Source: Chloroflexia bacterium
Lineage (GTDB): Bacteria > Chloroflexota > Chloroflexia > QHBQ01 > JADMIH01
NCBI GenBank assembly: GCA_025927935.1
Contig: JAICKM010000178.1
Coordinates: 1-10,732 of the forward strand
Length of the DNA stretch: 10,732 nucleotides
Direction: 5' to 3'
The position numbers and the translations under genes were made by a program. This document shows, piece by piece, positions 1 through 7,698 of the stretch (positions within the stretch are counted from its first letter, which is position 1; every line of letters begins with the position of its first letter). Below the pieces are notes generated by a model that ran no database searches, was not told where the DNA came from, and was given only the letters and a program-made list of their open reading frames with translations.

Positions 1-1574
1 ATCTGCCCGCGCTCGATGGAAAAGCCGCTCAAGAAGATCGCTGTGGACAGCGGCAGCAGCACCAGGATCACAAACACCGCCAGCGCCACGATAATGAGCA
101 CCCAGCGCTGCAAGCGGCGCCGTTGGGCTGGGCCGGGCGGCGTATCCTCGTTCAGCGGCGCCCCTAGCCAATCCGGGGTAGGCTCCGGCGCCAGACTGAC
201 CAGGATGACATCCGGCTCGGCGGGCACCTCCGCCGCGGGCGCGCGACCCGGCACCCGCCCAGCGCCCGGCAGCAGCCGCAACAGGGCGTCGAGGCCGAGC
301 GCGGCCAGCCCGGCGTTCGCCAGCCCCAGCAGCAGCAGCAGCCGCCCGGCGGCGCGGAACTTGTCGAAGCCGGGCACCAGGCCGTGCAGCCAGGAAAAGA
401 CGATGCTGAACGGGCCGAGCATCCCCAGCAGGGCCAGCACGCCCAGGGCCACCGGGAAGGTCAGCCGCCGGTCGCGCCGTAGAAACAGAGCCGCTCCCGC
501 CAGCAGCACGGCCACGACGCCCAGGTAGCCCCAATTCTCCGTGGTCTGCCAGGGCACCCAGTAGTTGGACGGGTTGGCGCCGTAGACGCGCGGCAGCACC
601 AGGTTGAGCAAGCCCACCGGCTGCATGGCGTGTTCGGTGGCCTGCTCATAGCTGATCGCGTTGCGCAAGGACTGGCCCGCCAGTTCTTGCGACGGCAGCA
701 ACTGCACGGCGCTCAGCCCCGCTGTGATGATCAGGATGACGGGCAGGCGCAAAACACCGGGACGCCACGCGGCGGGGATGCGCTCCAGCAGCGGCAGGCG
801 GCTGCGCGCGGCGGGCACGACGTCCGCCGGGCTGCTCCAGAGCAGATAGAGCCAGTAGAGGCCAATCGCCAGCGCCTCGTAGAGCATGGTCTGCGGGTGC
901 CCGGCCAGGAAGGTGCAGGCCAGGGCGACCCCCGCCGCCGGCATCCAGAGCGGGTTGGCGGAGCGGGCGGCGCGACGGGCCAGCAGCAGGTTCCAGGGCA
1001 GCCAGGATGCGGCGAAGATCATCGGCATATGGCCGAAGTGCGCGGTCATGAAACCGCAGAAAGCGAAAGCCGCCGCCCCGGCCACCGCCGGCGCGCGTAA
1101 GAGGCGCAAGTCGCGCAGCCAGACATACATGCCCAGGGCAGCCCAGGCATAATGGAGCACCAGCAGGAACTCCAGCGTGCCATACGTATAGCTGGGCAAG
1201 GTGTACCAGGCGAGCAGGTTGGGCGGGTAAAACATGCCGCTCTGCACGTCGGCGGCCAGCGGCATCCCGCTGAAGGCATAGGGGTTCCAGAGCGGGAACT
1301 GCCCGGCCTGGATCGAGCGGTAGATAAAGCTATAGAGAGGATAGAAGAACGAGGCCAGGTCGCCGCCGCCGATGGGCATCCACACGTCCACGGTGAACAG
1401 CGCGCGCCAGAAGAACCCCGCCACCAGCCCGGCCAGCACCAGCAGGGCGCCCGCCTCGCGTAACCACGGGGTCCAGCGCCGGTCGCGCCGCGCCGCTGCC
1501 CCCAGCACAAGCAACAGGACGAGCGCGAGCACAGCCAGGCCGGCCGCAATCGGCAGGGGCAGCAGCGGACTCAT
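1..1574 (-). CDS. YfhO-family large polytopic membrane protein (partial, C-terminus beyond left edge)
   Basis: An open frame of 524 codons runs from ATG at 1574 to the left edge with no stop, so the 3' end is missing. The protein starts with a membrane span (about residues 5-25), a basic cytoplasmic loop with an RRDRRW run, and a second span (43-58). An acidic motif follows: MPIGGGDLASFFYPLY around D72, then QFPLWNPYAFSGMPL and MFYPPNLLAW. This N-terminal pattern is typical of YfhO-type (PF09586) GT-C-fold membrane proteins, in which an early Asp lies in the first outer loop. Many more hydrophobic spans follow, a Pro/Ala/Glu-rich soluble loop sits near codons 430-475, and another span ends at the edge. 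Family members are linked to glycosylation of lipoteichoic acid or other surface polymers using lipid-linked sugars; the substrate here is unknown. The start overlaps the upstream stop as ATGA, implying translational coupling. An in-frame stop lies just upstream (1596-1598), which supports the chosen start. Confidence 0.82.
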   Translation of the reverse strand, partial: MSPLLPLPIAAGLAVLALVLLLVLGAAARRDRRWTPWLREAGALLVLAGLVAGFFWRALFTVDVWMPIGGGDLASFFYPLYSFIYRSIQAGQFPLWNPYAFSGMPLAADVQSGMFYPPNLLAWYTLPSYTYGTLEFLLVLHYAWAALGMYVWLRDLRLLRAPAVAGAAAFAFCGFMTAHFGHMPMIFAASWLPWNLLLARRAARSANPLWMPAAGVALACTFLAGHPQTMLYEALAIGLYWLYLLWSSPADVVPAARSRLPLLERIPAAWRPGVLRLPVILIITAGLSAVQLLPSQELAGQSLRNAISYEQATEHAMQPVGLLNLVLPRVYGANPSNYWVPWQTTENWGYLGVVAVLLAGAALFLRRDRRLTFPVALGVLALLGMLGPFSIVFSWLHGLVPGFDKFRAAGRLLLLLGLANAGLAALGLDALLRLLPGAGRVPGRAPAAEVPAEPDVILVSLAPEPTPDWLGAPLNEDTPPGPAQRRRLQRWVLIIVALAVFVILVLLPLSTAIFLSGFSIERGQ

Positions 1575-2623
1575 AGGCGCGAGCGGGAACTCGGTTCAGC
1601 GGCGACCGGCGGAGGCGGCGCCAGGTCGGCATCCGCGCGGGCAAGGTCGCGCGTGCCGCTCTGCACCGCGCCCCAACTCAGCCCCTCGCGGATCATGCTG
1701 ATCAGCCCGGCCAGGGCCAGGGGCAGGAAGCCCAGCGCGTGCAGGAAGGTGGCGAACGCCAGCGCCTCGTCCGGCCCGACGCCGAAGACCTGCAACGCCT
1801 GTTTAGCGGTCGCATGATAGACGCCGACATAGCCGGGGGCCGAGGGCACGGTCATCACCAGGTTGGTGGCGTCCACAATCAGCGCCGGGGCGGTGATCGG
1901 CAGCCAGAGGCCGAAGCTGCCCAGGAAGCAATAGGTCGCCAGCACGTTGGTCGTCCAGCTCAAGATGGTCCAGAAGGCGATGCCGGGCGCGACCTGCGGG
2001 CGGCGCAGCGGCAGCAGGCCGTCGAGCACCTGGTTGGTGATGCTCAGCACGGCGGGGCGGAAGCGCTGGGGCACCAGTGGCAGGAAGCGGGCGATCAAGC
2101 CGCGGGCCAGGTCGGGGAACAGGGCCGCGGCCAGCACCACCACGAACAGCCCGCCGAACAGGATGGCGGCGATCAGCGCGGGGCGTTGGAAGTCGGCGGG
2201 CAGGCTAATGAACGGCAGGATCAGGCCCAGCATGGCGACCAGCGCCATCGTGTCAAGCACCTTTTCGACCAGGATAGTCGAGAGCGTGCGCGGCACCGGC
2301 AGCCCCGCAGTGGCGCGTAGCACCGTGGCGCGAACGATCTCGCCGGTGCGTAGCGGCAGCACCGTGTTGAACAGGTAGCCGATCATCAGCGCGGCGGTCA
2401 GACGTGCATAAGGCGCTTTGTCCTGATCGGGGTAGTACAGCAGGCGCCAGCGGAAGACCTTGCTGCCGATGGCAACCACCCAGGGCACCAGGCCCAGGGC
2501 GAAGATGGCCGGATTGATGTGCGCGAAGGCCGCCGTCACCTGCTCGAAGTTGATATCCTTCAGGGCCCAATAGAGCGCGCCCAGGCTGATCAGGATCCCG
2601 ACGACGGCAATGAGCTTTTTCAT
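1571..2623 (-). CDS. Flippase-like membrane protein, LPG_synthase_TM (YbhN/UPF0104) family
   Basis: This 350-aa integral membrane protein has about eight hydrophobic spans. Family marks are the N-terminal span followed by a short amphipathic stretch, the FRWRLLY segment (58-63), GYLFNTVLPLRTGEIVRA (82-99), VEKVLDTMAL (119-128) and PSAPGYVGVYHA (260-271) in the C-terminal half. These match the PF03706 transmembrane domain of lysylphosphatidylglycerol synthase/AglD-type proteins. The soluble aminoacyl-transfer domain of MprF is absent, so lipid lysinylation is unlikely. Stand-alone members often sit beside glycosyltransferases and are thought to move or support transfer of lipid-linked sugars. 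The tail (from about 325) is Pro/Ala/Ser-rich and hydrophilic. The ATG lies 3 nt after the stop of the glycosyltransferase gene, with no clear Shine-Dalgarno, so coupled translation is likely. The stop overlaps the next ATG. Confidence 0.85.
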   Translation of the reverse strand: MKKLIAVVGILISLGALYWALKDINFEQVTAAFAHINPAIFALGLVPWVVAIGSKVFRWRLLYYPDQDKAPYARLTAALMIGYLFNTVLPLRTGEIVRATVLRATAGLPVPRTLSTILVEKVLDTMALVAMLGLILPFISLPADFQRPALIAAILFGGLFVVVLAAALFPDLARGLIARFLPLVPQRFRPAVLSITNQVLDGLLPLRRPQVAPGIAFWTILSWTTNVLATYCFLGSFGLWLPITAPALIVDATNLVMTVPSAPGYVGVYHATAKQALQVFGVGPDEALAFATFLHALGFLPLALAGLISMIREGLSWGAVQSGTRDLARADADLAPPPPVAAEPSSRSRL

Positions 2624-2626
2624 AAG

Positions 2627-3439
2627 TTAGTGCTTCGGTCCCAGGTTCGCCATGTAATCGACATCCGCAACCCGCCCGGCGTGCTTGAGGACCAGTTCCT
2701 GGGCCTTGGCCCGGCTCGTGGCGAGCAGGTCGCTGCGCAACAGGTTCCAGTTGGCGTTCTCGTGATAGTCGAGGTGGTAAATCACATTATCGGGCTGGGT
2801 GTAGCAGGAGCGCCCCAGCAGCGGGAATACTTCGGTCAGGAAAGCCACTTCCCAAACATGGGTGCCCTGGCGTGGATCATCCAGTACGTCCACGGTGGTC
2901 GCATAATACTCCAGCAGAATGCGCCGGACGATCTCATCCTGGTGGAAGACGGTGCCGGGGGCAAACTGGGTGCGCGCCCCCAGGGCCGTGCGCCGGGTGC
3001 TGGGGTTCTTTAGCGCGGGCGCCAGATAGCCGTAGTCGGGGTGGGCGGCAATAAAATCGCTCGACATAGTCAACGAGCCGCTGGGCAGCACCACATCGTC
3101 GTCCATGAAGCAGACGTTGGGGCCGGGGAGCGCCTCCAGCAAGGCCAGGCGGCCCCGGCTAAACAGGTGCCGGCGCTCACGCCGGTGCTCATAGGTACAC
3201 GAAATGCCCCGGTCGAAAGCCAGGCGCATGGCCGAACTGAAGTCAGCCTCGTGGATCACCGGGCGCTCGGATGTATCGACGATGTGGATGCGGATGCCGG
3301 GCGTGTTTTGCAGCAGCAGACTGGACAACGCCATTGCCAGCGTCGGCTTGCCCATCGTCAAGATCCCGATCTCGATGGTGGTGGCCGGGCCGGATTCCGG
3401 TGTCGCCGCGGCGCCTGCGCTGTTCCCAGGGGTGGTCAT
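2627..3439 (-). CDS. Glycosyltransferase family 2-like (GT-A fold) protein
   Basis: This 270-aa soluble protein is first in a three-gene minus-strand set. After a disordered Ala/Pro/Ser N-terminus (1-20) it shows the GT-A pattern: a first beta strand TIEIGILTMGKPTL (21-34), a second strand RIHIVDTSERP (50-60), an arginine-rich stretch with HLFSRGRLALLEA (91-103), and the strand NVCFMDDDVVLPSG (108-121). Its D113-D114-D115 is the DxD-type metal and nucleotide-sugar site. Later H222 and H226 in IYHLDYHENANW could complete the metal site, as in other GT2 enzymes. No membrane span is seen, so it probably acts at the inner face of the membrane on a lipid or polymer acceptor supplied by its neighbours. 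The start is supported by a GGAGAG element about 6 nt upstream of the ATG. Sugar and acceptor cannot be told from sequence. It is somewhat shorter than many GT2 enzymes but looks intact. Confidence 0.8.
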   Translation of the reverse strand: MTTPGNSAGAAATPESGPATTIEIGILTMGKPTLAMALSSLLLQNTPGIRIHIVDTSERPVIHEADFSSAMRLAFDRGISCTYEHRRERRHLFSRGRLALLEALPGPNVCFMDDDVVLPSGSLTMSSDFIAAHPDYGYLAPALKNPSTRRTALGARTQFAPGTVFHQDEIVRRILLEYYATTVDVLDDPRQGTHVWEVAFLTEVFPLLGRSCYTQPDNVIYHLDYHENANWNLLRSDLLATSRAKAQELVLKHAGRVADVDYMANLGPKH

Positions 3440-3471
3440 GCGTATCTCTCCAAATAGATGTCGGACGAGTG

Positions 3472-3614
3472 GTCAGTGGTCAGTGATCGGTGGTTGGTCC
3501 TCTGTAGCCGGCTTAGCAAACGGTGTATAGGCTATCAATTATGCGGCGGATCTGGCCGGACCTGCCGGAACACCGTAATCGCTGACCACTGACCACCGAC
3601 CACTGACCACTGAC
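3472..3614. repeat. Palindromic repeat element 1 with heptamer-built arms
   Basis: Two inverted arms, 3472-3498 and 3588-3614, match at 24 of 27 positions and enclose about 89 nt. Each arm is made of near-tandem 7-bp units of the form GTCAGTG (variants ATCGGTG, GTCGGTG). The right arm continues the heptamer pattern inward to about 3583. The element fills nearly all of the space between ychF and the glycosyltransferase gene and stops 2 nt short of the ychF stop codon. It has no coding frame worth reporting. It resembles MITE/REP-like or short tandemly repeated palindromic elements that occur in many copies in some bacterial genomes; copy number cannot be judged here. Confidence 0.75.
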
Positions 3615-3616
3615 GG

Positions 3617-4735
3617 CTAAACGTTAAACAAAATGTGCAGAATATCGCCGTCTTTGACGGTGTAGGTCTTGCCTTCCATGCGCACGGTGCCGCGCTTCTT
3701 CGCCTCGGCCATGCTGCCCGCGGCGATCAGGTCGGTGTAGGCCACTACCTCGGCGCGGATGAAGCCGCGCTCCAGGTCGCTGTGAATGGCGCCCGCGGCC
3801 TGCTGCGCGTTGGTGCCCCGGCGGATGGTCCAGGCGCGCACCTCGTCTTGCCCGGCGGTGAGGAAGCTGATCAGCCCCAGCAGGTCATAGGACAGGGTGA
3901 TCACCGTGCCCAGCGGCGAGGGACCGAGACCCAGGCTCTCGCGGAACTCGGACGCATCCTCCGGGGAAAGCTGCGCGACTTCCATCTCCAACTGGGCGCA
4001 GGCGGCGACGGCAGCCGTGCCGTCGTCGGGCCAGGCTTGCTTGGCGGCGGCCACCAGCGCCTCCCCGGCATCGAGATTCGTTTCGCCCAGGTTGAAGAGG
4101 ATCAGCCAGGGCTTGTTGGAGAGGAACTGGTAATTCTTGACCAGTTTCTGCTCCTCCTCGTTGAGATCGAGGACGCGAATCGGACGGTTCTGCTCGATCT
4201 CCGGCTGGATGCGGGTCAGCAAGGCCAGTTCGCGCTCCTGCACCTCACGCTCCACCGGGCGCATCTTGCCGATCTCGGCCTTGATGCGCGTGATGCGCCG
4301 CTCGATAATGCCCAGGTCGCTGAAGACCAGTTCCAGCGTGACCGCTTCCAGGTCGCGCAGCGGATCGACCGATCCGGCGGGATGCGGCAGGTTGGCGTTC
4401 TCGAACGCGCGCACGACGATCAGCAGCGCATCGTTGGCCGCGACAGCGCCCAGGAACTTACGGCTCAGGCCCTCGGTCCGCGCCACCGAGGGATCTTCGC
4501 TGGTCGCCAGGCCGGCCACGTCCACATACTGGACATCGGCGGGCGTCAGCTTGCGCGGCTTGAACATCTCGGCCAGCACGGTGAGCCGGTCGTCGGGCAC
4601 CTTCACCATCGCCACGTTCGGCTCATCCGAGGCCACCCCAAAGGCCGAAGTCTGCGCCTGCGAATGAGTCAGCGCATTAAACAGAGTCGTCTTGCCGCTC
4701 TTGGGCAAACCACAAATACCAAGTGTAAGCGCCAT
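3617..4735 (-). CDS. ychF: YchF/OLA1-family (DUF933) P-loop ATPase/GTPase, divergent
   Basis: This 372-aa protein is close to the usual YchF length. The P-loop is GLPKSGKTT (9-17), where the common form is GLPNVGKS/T. Walker B/G3 is DVAGL (72-76), followed by TEGLSRKFL (88-95), equivalent to the family's GEGLGNKFL. The HPAGSVDPLRDLE stretch (118-130) matches the conserved VDP..D.E segment. The base-recognition motif is NLGE (215-218), which keeps the N-x-x-E form that gives YchF/OLA1 proteins ATP rather than strict GTP preference. A helical region (about 135-205) precedes it. The C-terminal TGS/DUF933 domain is clear: AWTIRRGTNAQQAAGAIHSDLERGFIRAEV and then RMEGKTYTVKDGDILHILFNV. Family members bind ribosomes and act in translation and stress control. 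The longer frame from 4789 is rejected because a Shine-Dalgarno sits 11 nt upstream of ATG 4735 and MALTLGICGLP matches the family N-terminus. The gene appears monocistronic. Confidence 0.93.
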   Translation of the reverse strand: MALTLGICGLPKSGKTTLFNALTHSQAQTSAFGVASDEPNVAMVKVPDDRLTVLAEMFKPRKLTPADVQYVDVAGLATSEDPSVARTEGLSRKFLGAVAANDALLIVVRAFENANLPHPAGSVDPLRDLEAVTLELVFSDLGIIERRITRIKAEIGKMRPVEREVQERELALLTRIQPEIEQNRPIRVLDLNEEEQKLVKNYQFLSNKPWLILFNLGETNLDAGEALVAAAKQAWPDDGTAAVAACAQLEMEVAQLSPEDASEFRESLGLGPSPLGTVITLSYDLLGLISFLTAGQDEVRAWTIRRGTNAQQAAGAIHSDLERGFIRAEVVAYTDLIAAGSMAEAKKRGTVRMEGKTYTVKDGDILHILFNV

Positions 4736-4746
4736 AAACTGGCCGC

Positions 4747-4752
4747 ACCTCC
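4747..4752 (-). promoter_or_regulatory. Ribosome binding site deciding the ychF start
   Basis: GGAGGT on the minus strand lies 11 nt before ATG 4735. It sits inside the longer possible frame that begins at 4789, and so favours the downstream ATG whose product begins MALTLGICGLP, the normal family N-terminus. Confidence 0.7.
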
Positions 4753-4822
4753 AAAAACCATCAAAACATCCTGCCCACCGGGACGACATGCCCGCGGGCG
4801 GCTAAACAAGCTTAACCCGCTT

Positions 4823-4851
4823 ATTGTACCAGGATCGCGAGGAAAGGTAAA
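4823..4851 (-). promoter_or_regulatory. Probable promoter for ychF
   Basis: Minus strand: TTTACC (4851-4846), a 17-nt spacer, then TACAAT (4828-4823) preceded by TGG, giving an extended -10 of TGnTACAAT. The -10 matches consensus at 5 of 6 bases and the -35 at 4 of 6. Predicted transcription start is near 4816, leaving a leader of about 80 nt before ATG 4735. Confidence 0.55.
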
Positions 4852-4885
4852 CCCGCGCCGCACGCTTCCAACCTCCAGCCAAACT

Positions 4886-5034
4886 CACCGCCGAGACGCA
4901 GAGAACGCAGAGATCATTGAAATACACTCTATCTACCGCCTTCTTGCTGCGTGAAGCCGGCTCAACGGTGCGCTGCTCTGCCTCTCTACACCATACCCCA
5001 TCCAAACCTCTGCGTCCTCTGCGCCTCGGCGGTG
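4886..5034. repeat. Palindromic repeat element 2 with GCAGAG-unit arms
   Basis: Inverted arms 4886-4914 and 5006-5034 match at 26 of 29 positions and enclose 91 nt. The left arm reads CACCGCCGAGACGCAGAG and continues with a second AACGCAGAG unit, so the arm contains a near-tandem 8-9 bp unit. All three mismatches would be G-U wobble pairs if transcribed from the minus strand but A-C mismatches from the plus strand. Arms of this CACCGC...ACGCAGAG type are familiar as dispersed intergenic repeats in many bacterial genomes (recollection, not searched). The element sits between the divergent promoters of ychF and the carbamoyltransferase operon. Confidence 0.75.
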
Positions 5035-5070
5035 CAACTCAGGTATATCAACGGCCGTGAGTCGCCTTCA

Positions 5071-5100
5071 TTGACACCCTGCGCGGCAATCCGGTATAAT
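5071..5100 (+). promoter_or_regulatory. Consensus sigma-70-type promoter of the carbamoyltransferase operon
   Basis: TTGACA (5071-5076), an 18-nt spacer and TATAAT (5095-5100): both hexamers are perfect consensus. Transcription should start near 5107, giving an untranslated leader of about 73 nt with a small possible hairpin (CATTGC 5110-5115 with GCAATG 5130-5135). Its strength suggests constitutive, fairly high expression by the housekeeping sigma factor. Confidence 0.8.
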
Positions 5101-5161
5101 TCCCGTTGGCATTGCGTATATCGCCATCAGCAATGATTATATCTAGCCGGGTTCCGTCTTT

Positions 5162-5167
5162 AAGGAG
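5162..5167 (+). promoter_or_regulatory. Ribosome binding site of the first operon gene
   Basis: AAGGAG lies 12 nt before ATG 5180 and 9 nt before an in-frame TTG at 5177. ATG is preferred by codon and TTG by spacing; the two products differ by one residue. Confidence 0.7.
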
Positions 5168-5179
5168 TAGGGATTTTTG

Positions 5180-5491
5180 ATGCAAAACGGACATGTGAGC
5201 GCGCAGGATCTGCAAGCCACCAAGGCCCCGGCACCGGCGGCATCCGGGCCACGCCAGGCCCTGGTGCTGGTCTGGGAGTTCTGGAAAGCCTACGCCGAGC
5301 GGATCGCCTTTTTTCAGACCAGCGTGATCCTGACGATCATTTATGTGATTGTGGCAGGCCCGATCTGGGCCATCGGCCGGTTGACCGGCCATCATTTCTT
5401 GCCGATGAGTCCGCGTAACGCGCCGACGTTCTGGCACCCGGCCCATATGGGCCGCATTGCCGGCATCGATGAGTTGAAAAAACAGGGGTAA
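5180..5491 (+). CDS. Small single-span membrane protein of the carbamoyltransferase operon
   Basis: This 103-aa protein is the first gene after the consensus promoter. A hydrophilic Ala/Pro-rich N-terminus (1-25) leads into an aromatic amphipathic stretch VWEFWKAYAERIAFF (31-45). A single membrane span (about 47-65, SVILTIIYVIVAGPIWAIG) follows, then a basic C-terminal tail with SPRNAPTFWHPAHMGR (77-92) and a charged end IDELKKQG. The family is not firmly recognised. The layout (aromatic start, one span, then a short tail with a conserved-looking W after a small polar residue) resembles small membrane proteins often found beside NodU/CmcH-type carbamoyltransferases and DUF5989 proteins. Only 1 nt separates its stop from the carbamoyltransferase ATG, so the two are almost certainly translated together. 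A role as membrane anchor or partner for that enzyme is inference. An in-frame TTG at 5177 is an alternative start. Confidence 0.8.
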   Translation: MQNGHVSAQDLQATKAPAPAASGPRQALVLVWEFWKAYAERIAFFQTSVILTIIYVIVAGPIWAIGRLTGHHFLPMSPRNAPTFWHPAHMGRIAGIDELKKQG

Positions 5492-5492
5492 C

Positions 5493-7247
<1,755 letters not shown>

Positions 7248-7256
7248 CAAACACGC

Positions 7257-7284
7257 AACCGCCGGCGGGTCTCTAGCGGCGGTT
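7257..7284 (+). promoter_or_regulatory. Intercistronic hairpin after the carbamoyltransferase gene
   Basis: A perfect 8-bp stem, AACCGCCG (7257-7264) with CGGCGGTT (7277-7284), closes a 12-nt loop and ends 1 nt before the GGAGG ribosome binding site (7286-7290) of the next gene. The tail is only TTT, so a full terminator is doubtful. RNA stabilisation, partial attenuation or modulation of the next gene's translation are possible. Confidence 0.5.
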
Positions 7285-7295
7285 TGGAGGGGAAA

Positions 7296-7460
7296 ATGCG
7301 ATCTCGCCTGTCTGTACTGGGCGGTCTGTTTGGGTTTATGGTGCAGGGCAGCCGGAAATACTGGCTGTTGCCGCTGGTCATTGCACTGATGGTCGTGGTC
7401 CTGGCAATCGTGATCGGCGGCAGTAGCGTGCTGGCCCCGTTCATCTACCCGCTGTTCTAG
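7296..7460 (+). CDS. DUF5989 (SxtK-like) tiny membrane protein
   Basis: This 54-aa protein has a strong ribosome binding site (GGAGG at 7286-7290, 5 nt before the ATG). Its sequence is MRSRLSVLGGLFGFMVQGSR, then KYWLLPLVIALMVVVLAIVI, then GGSSVLAPFIYPLF. It has a short amphipathic N-terminus, a basic-aromatic RKYW boundary (20-23), one membrane span (about 24-40), and a C-terminus ending in S-x-LAPFIYPLF. That order, with W-L-[IL]-P at the start of the span and a terminal APFIY-x-[IL]F, is the signature of DUF5989 proteins, which include SxtK of saxitoxin clusters and typically lie next to carbamoyltransferases. The biochemical role is not established. A function as membrane tether or subunit for the carbamoyltransferase is inference from this repeated linkage. 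It is separated by 4 nt from the next small gene. Confidence 0.88.
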   Translation: MRSRLSVLGGLFGFMVQGSRKYWLLPLVIALMVVVLAIVIGGSSVLAPFIYPLF

Positions 7461-7464
7461 CCCC

Positions 7465-7698
7465 ATGCAAACACCAAGGACTTTATCGCCGGGCGTGCGC
7501 TGGGCGCTCGTCATCGGGCTGTGGATGGTGCTGCTGGCGCTGCTGGCGCTGGCCGTGCGTAACTTCGGCTGGCTGACCACCTGGGCGTCCGGGCTGTTTC
7601 TGAGCTGTCTCAGCGTGTGCGGGGTGATCATCGGCTTCTCGCTGATCGCCGCCGCGATCACGCTCTCCGTGGACACGATCAAGGGCCGCTACCCTTGA
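7465..7698 (+). CDS. Small two-span membrane protein, unknown family
   Basis: This 77-aa protein has two predicted membrane spans, about 13-31 (WALVIGLWMVLLALLALAV) and 43-67 (through GVIIGFSLIAAAITL). A short aromatic loop RNFGWLTTWAS (32-42) joins them and a basic tail VDTIKGRYP ends it. I do not recognise the family. The ATG lies 4 nt after the DUF5989 stop with no clear Shine-Dalgarno, so translation is probably coupled. Its TGA stop overlaps the likely TTG start of the large membrane protein. The position fits the place where SxtJ-like small membrane proteins occur in some carbamoyltransferase clusters, but sequence similarity to SxtJ cannot be claimed. With the 103-aa and 54-aa proteins it makes three small membrane proteins around one carbamoyltransferase. 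Confidence 0.8.
   Translation: MQTPRTLSPGVRWALVIGLWMVLLALLALAVRNFGWLTTWASGLFLSCLSVCGVIIGFSLIAAAITLSVDTIKGRYP

Noticed and set aside
328..348. CAG-type trinucleotide run
   Set aside because: It encodes a leucine run in a membrane span of the YfhO-family protein, so it is ordinary coding sequence rather than a separate repeat.
630..1463. Several plus-strand and alternative minus-strand frames across the left region
   Set aside because: They overlap the continuous YfhO-family frame, which has membrane-protein composition and family motifs; the others are Arg/Gln/Gly-rich shadows.
3510..3538. Possible minus-strand promoter for the glycosyltransferase gene (TTGATA ... TAAGCC)
   Set aside because: The -10 match is poor and it lies inside a repeat element. 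Read-through from ychF is equally possible.
3469..3614. CRISPR-like array from repeated GTCAGTG units
   Set aside because: Units are only 7 bp and directly adjacent with no spacers, and they are arranged as an inverted pair; no cas genes are nearby.
3635..4954. A 439-codon plus-strand frame opposite ychF
   Set aside because: Antisense shadow of a clearly recognisable gene. It has no ribosome binding site, and its composition is that of reverse-complemented coding DNA.
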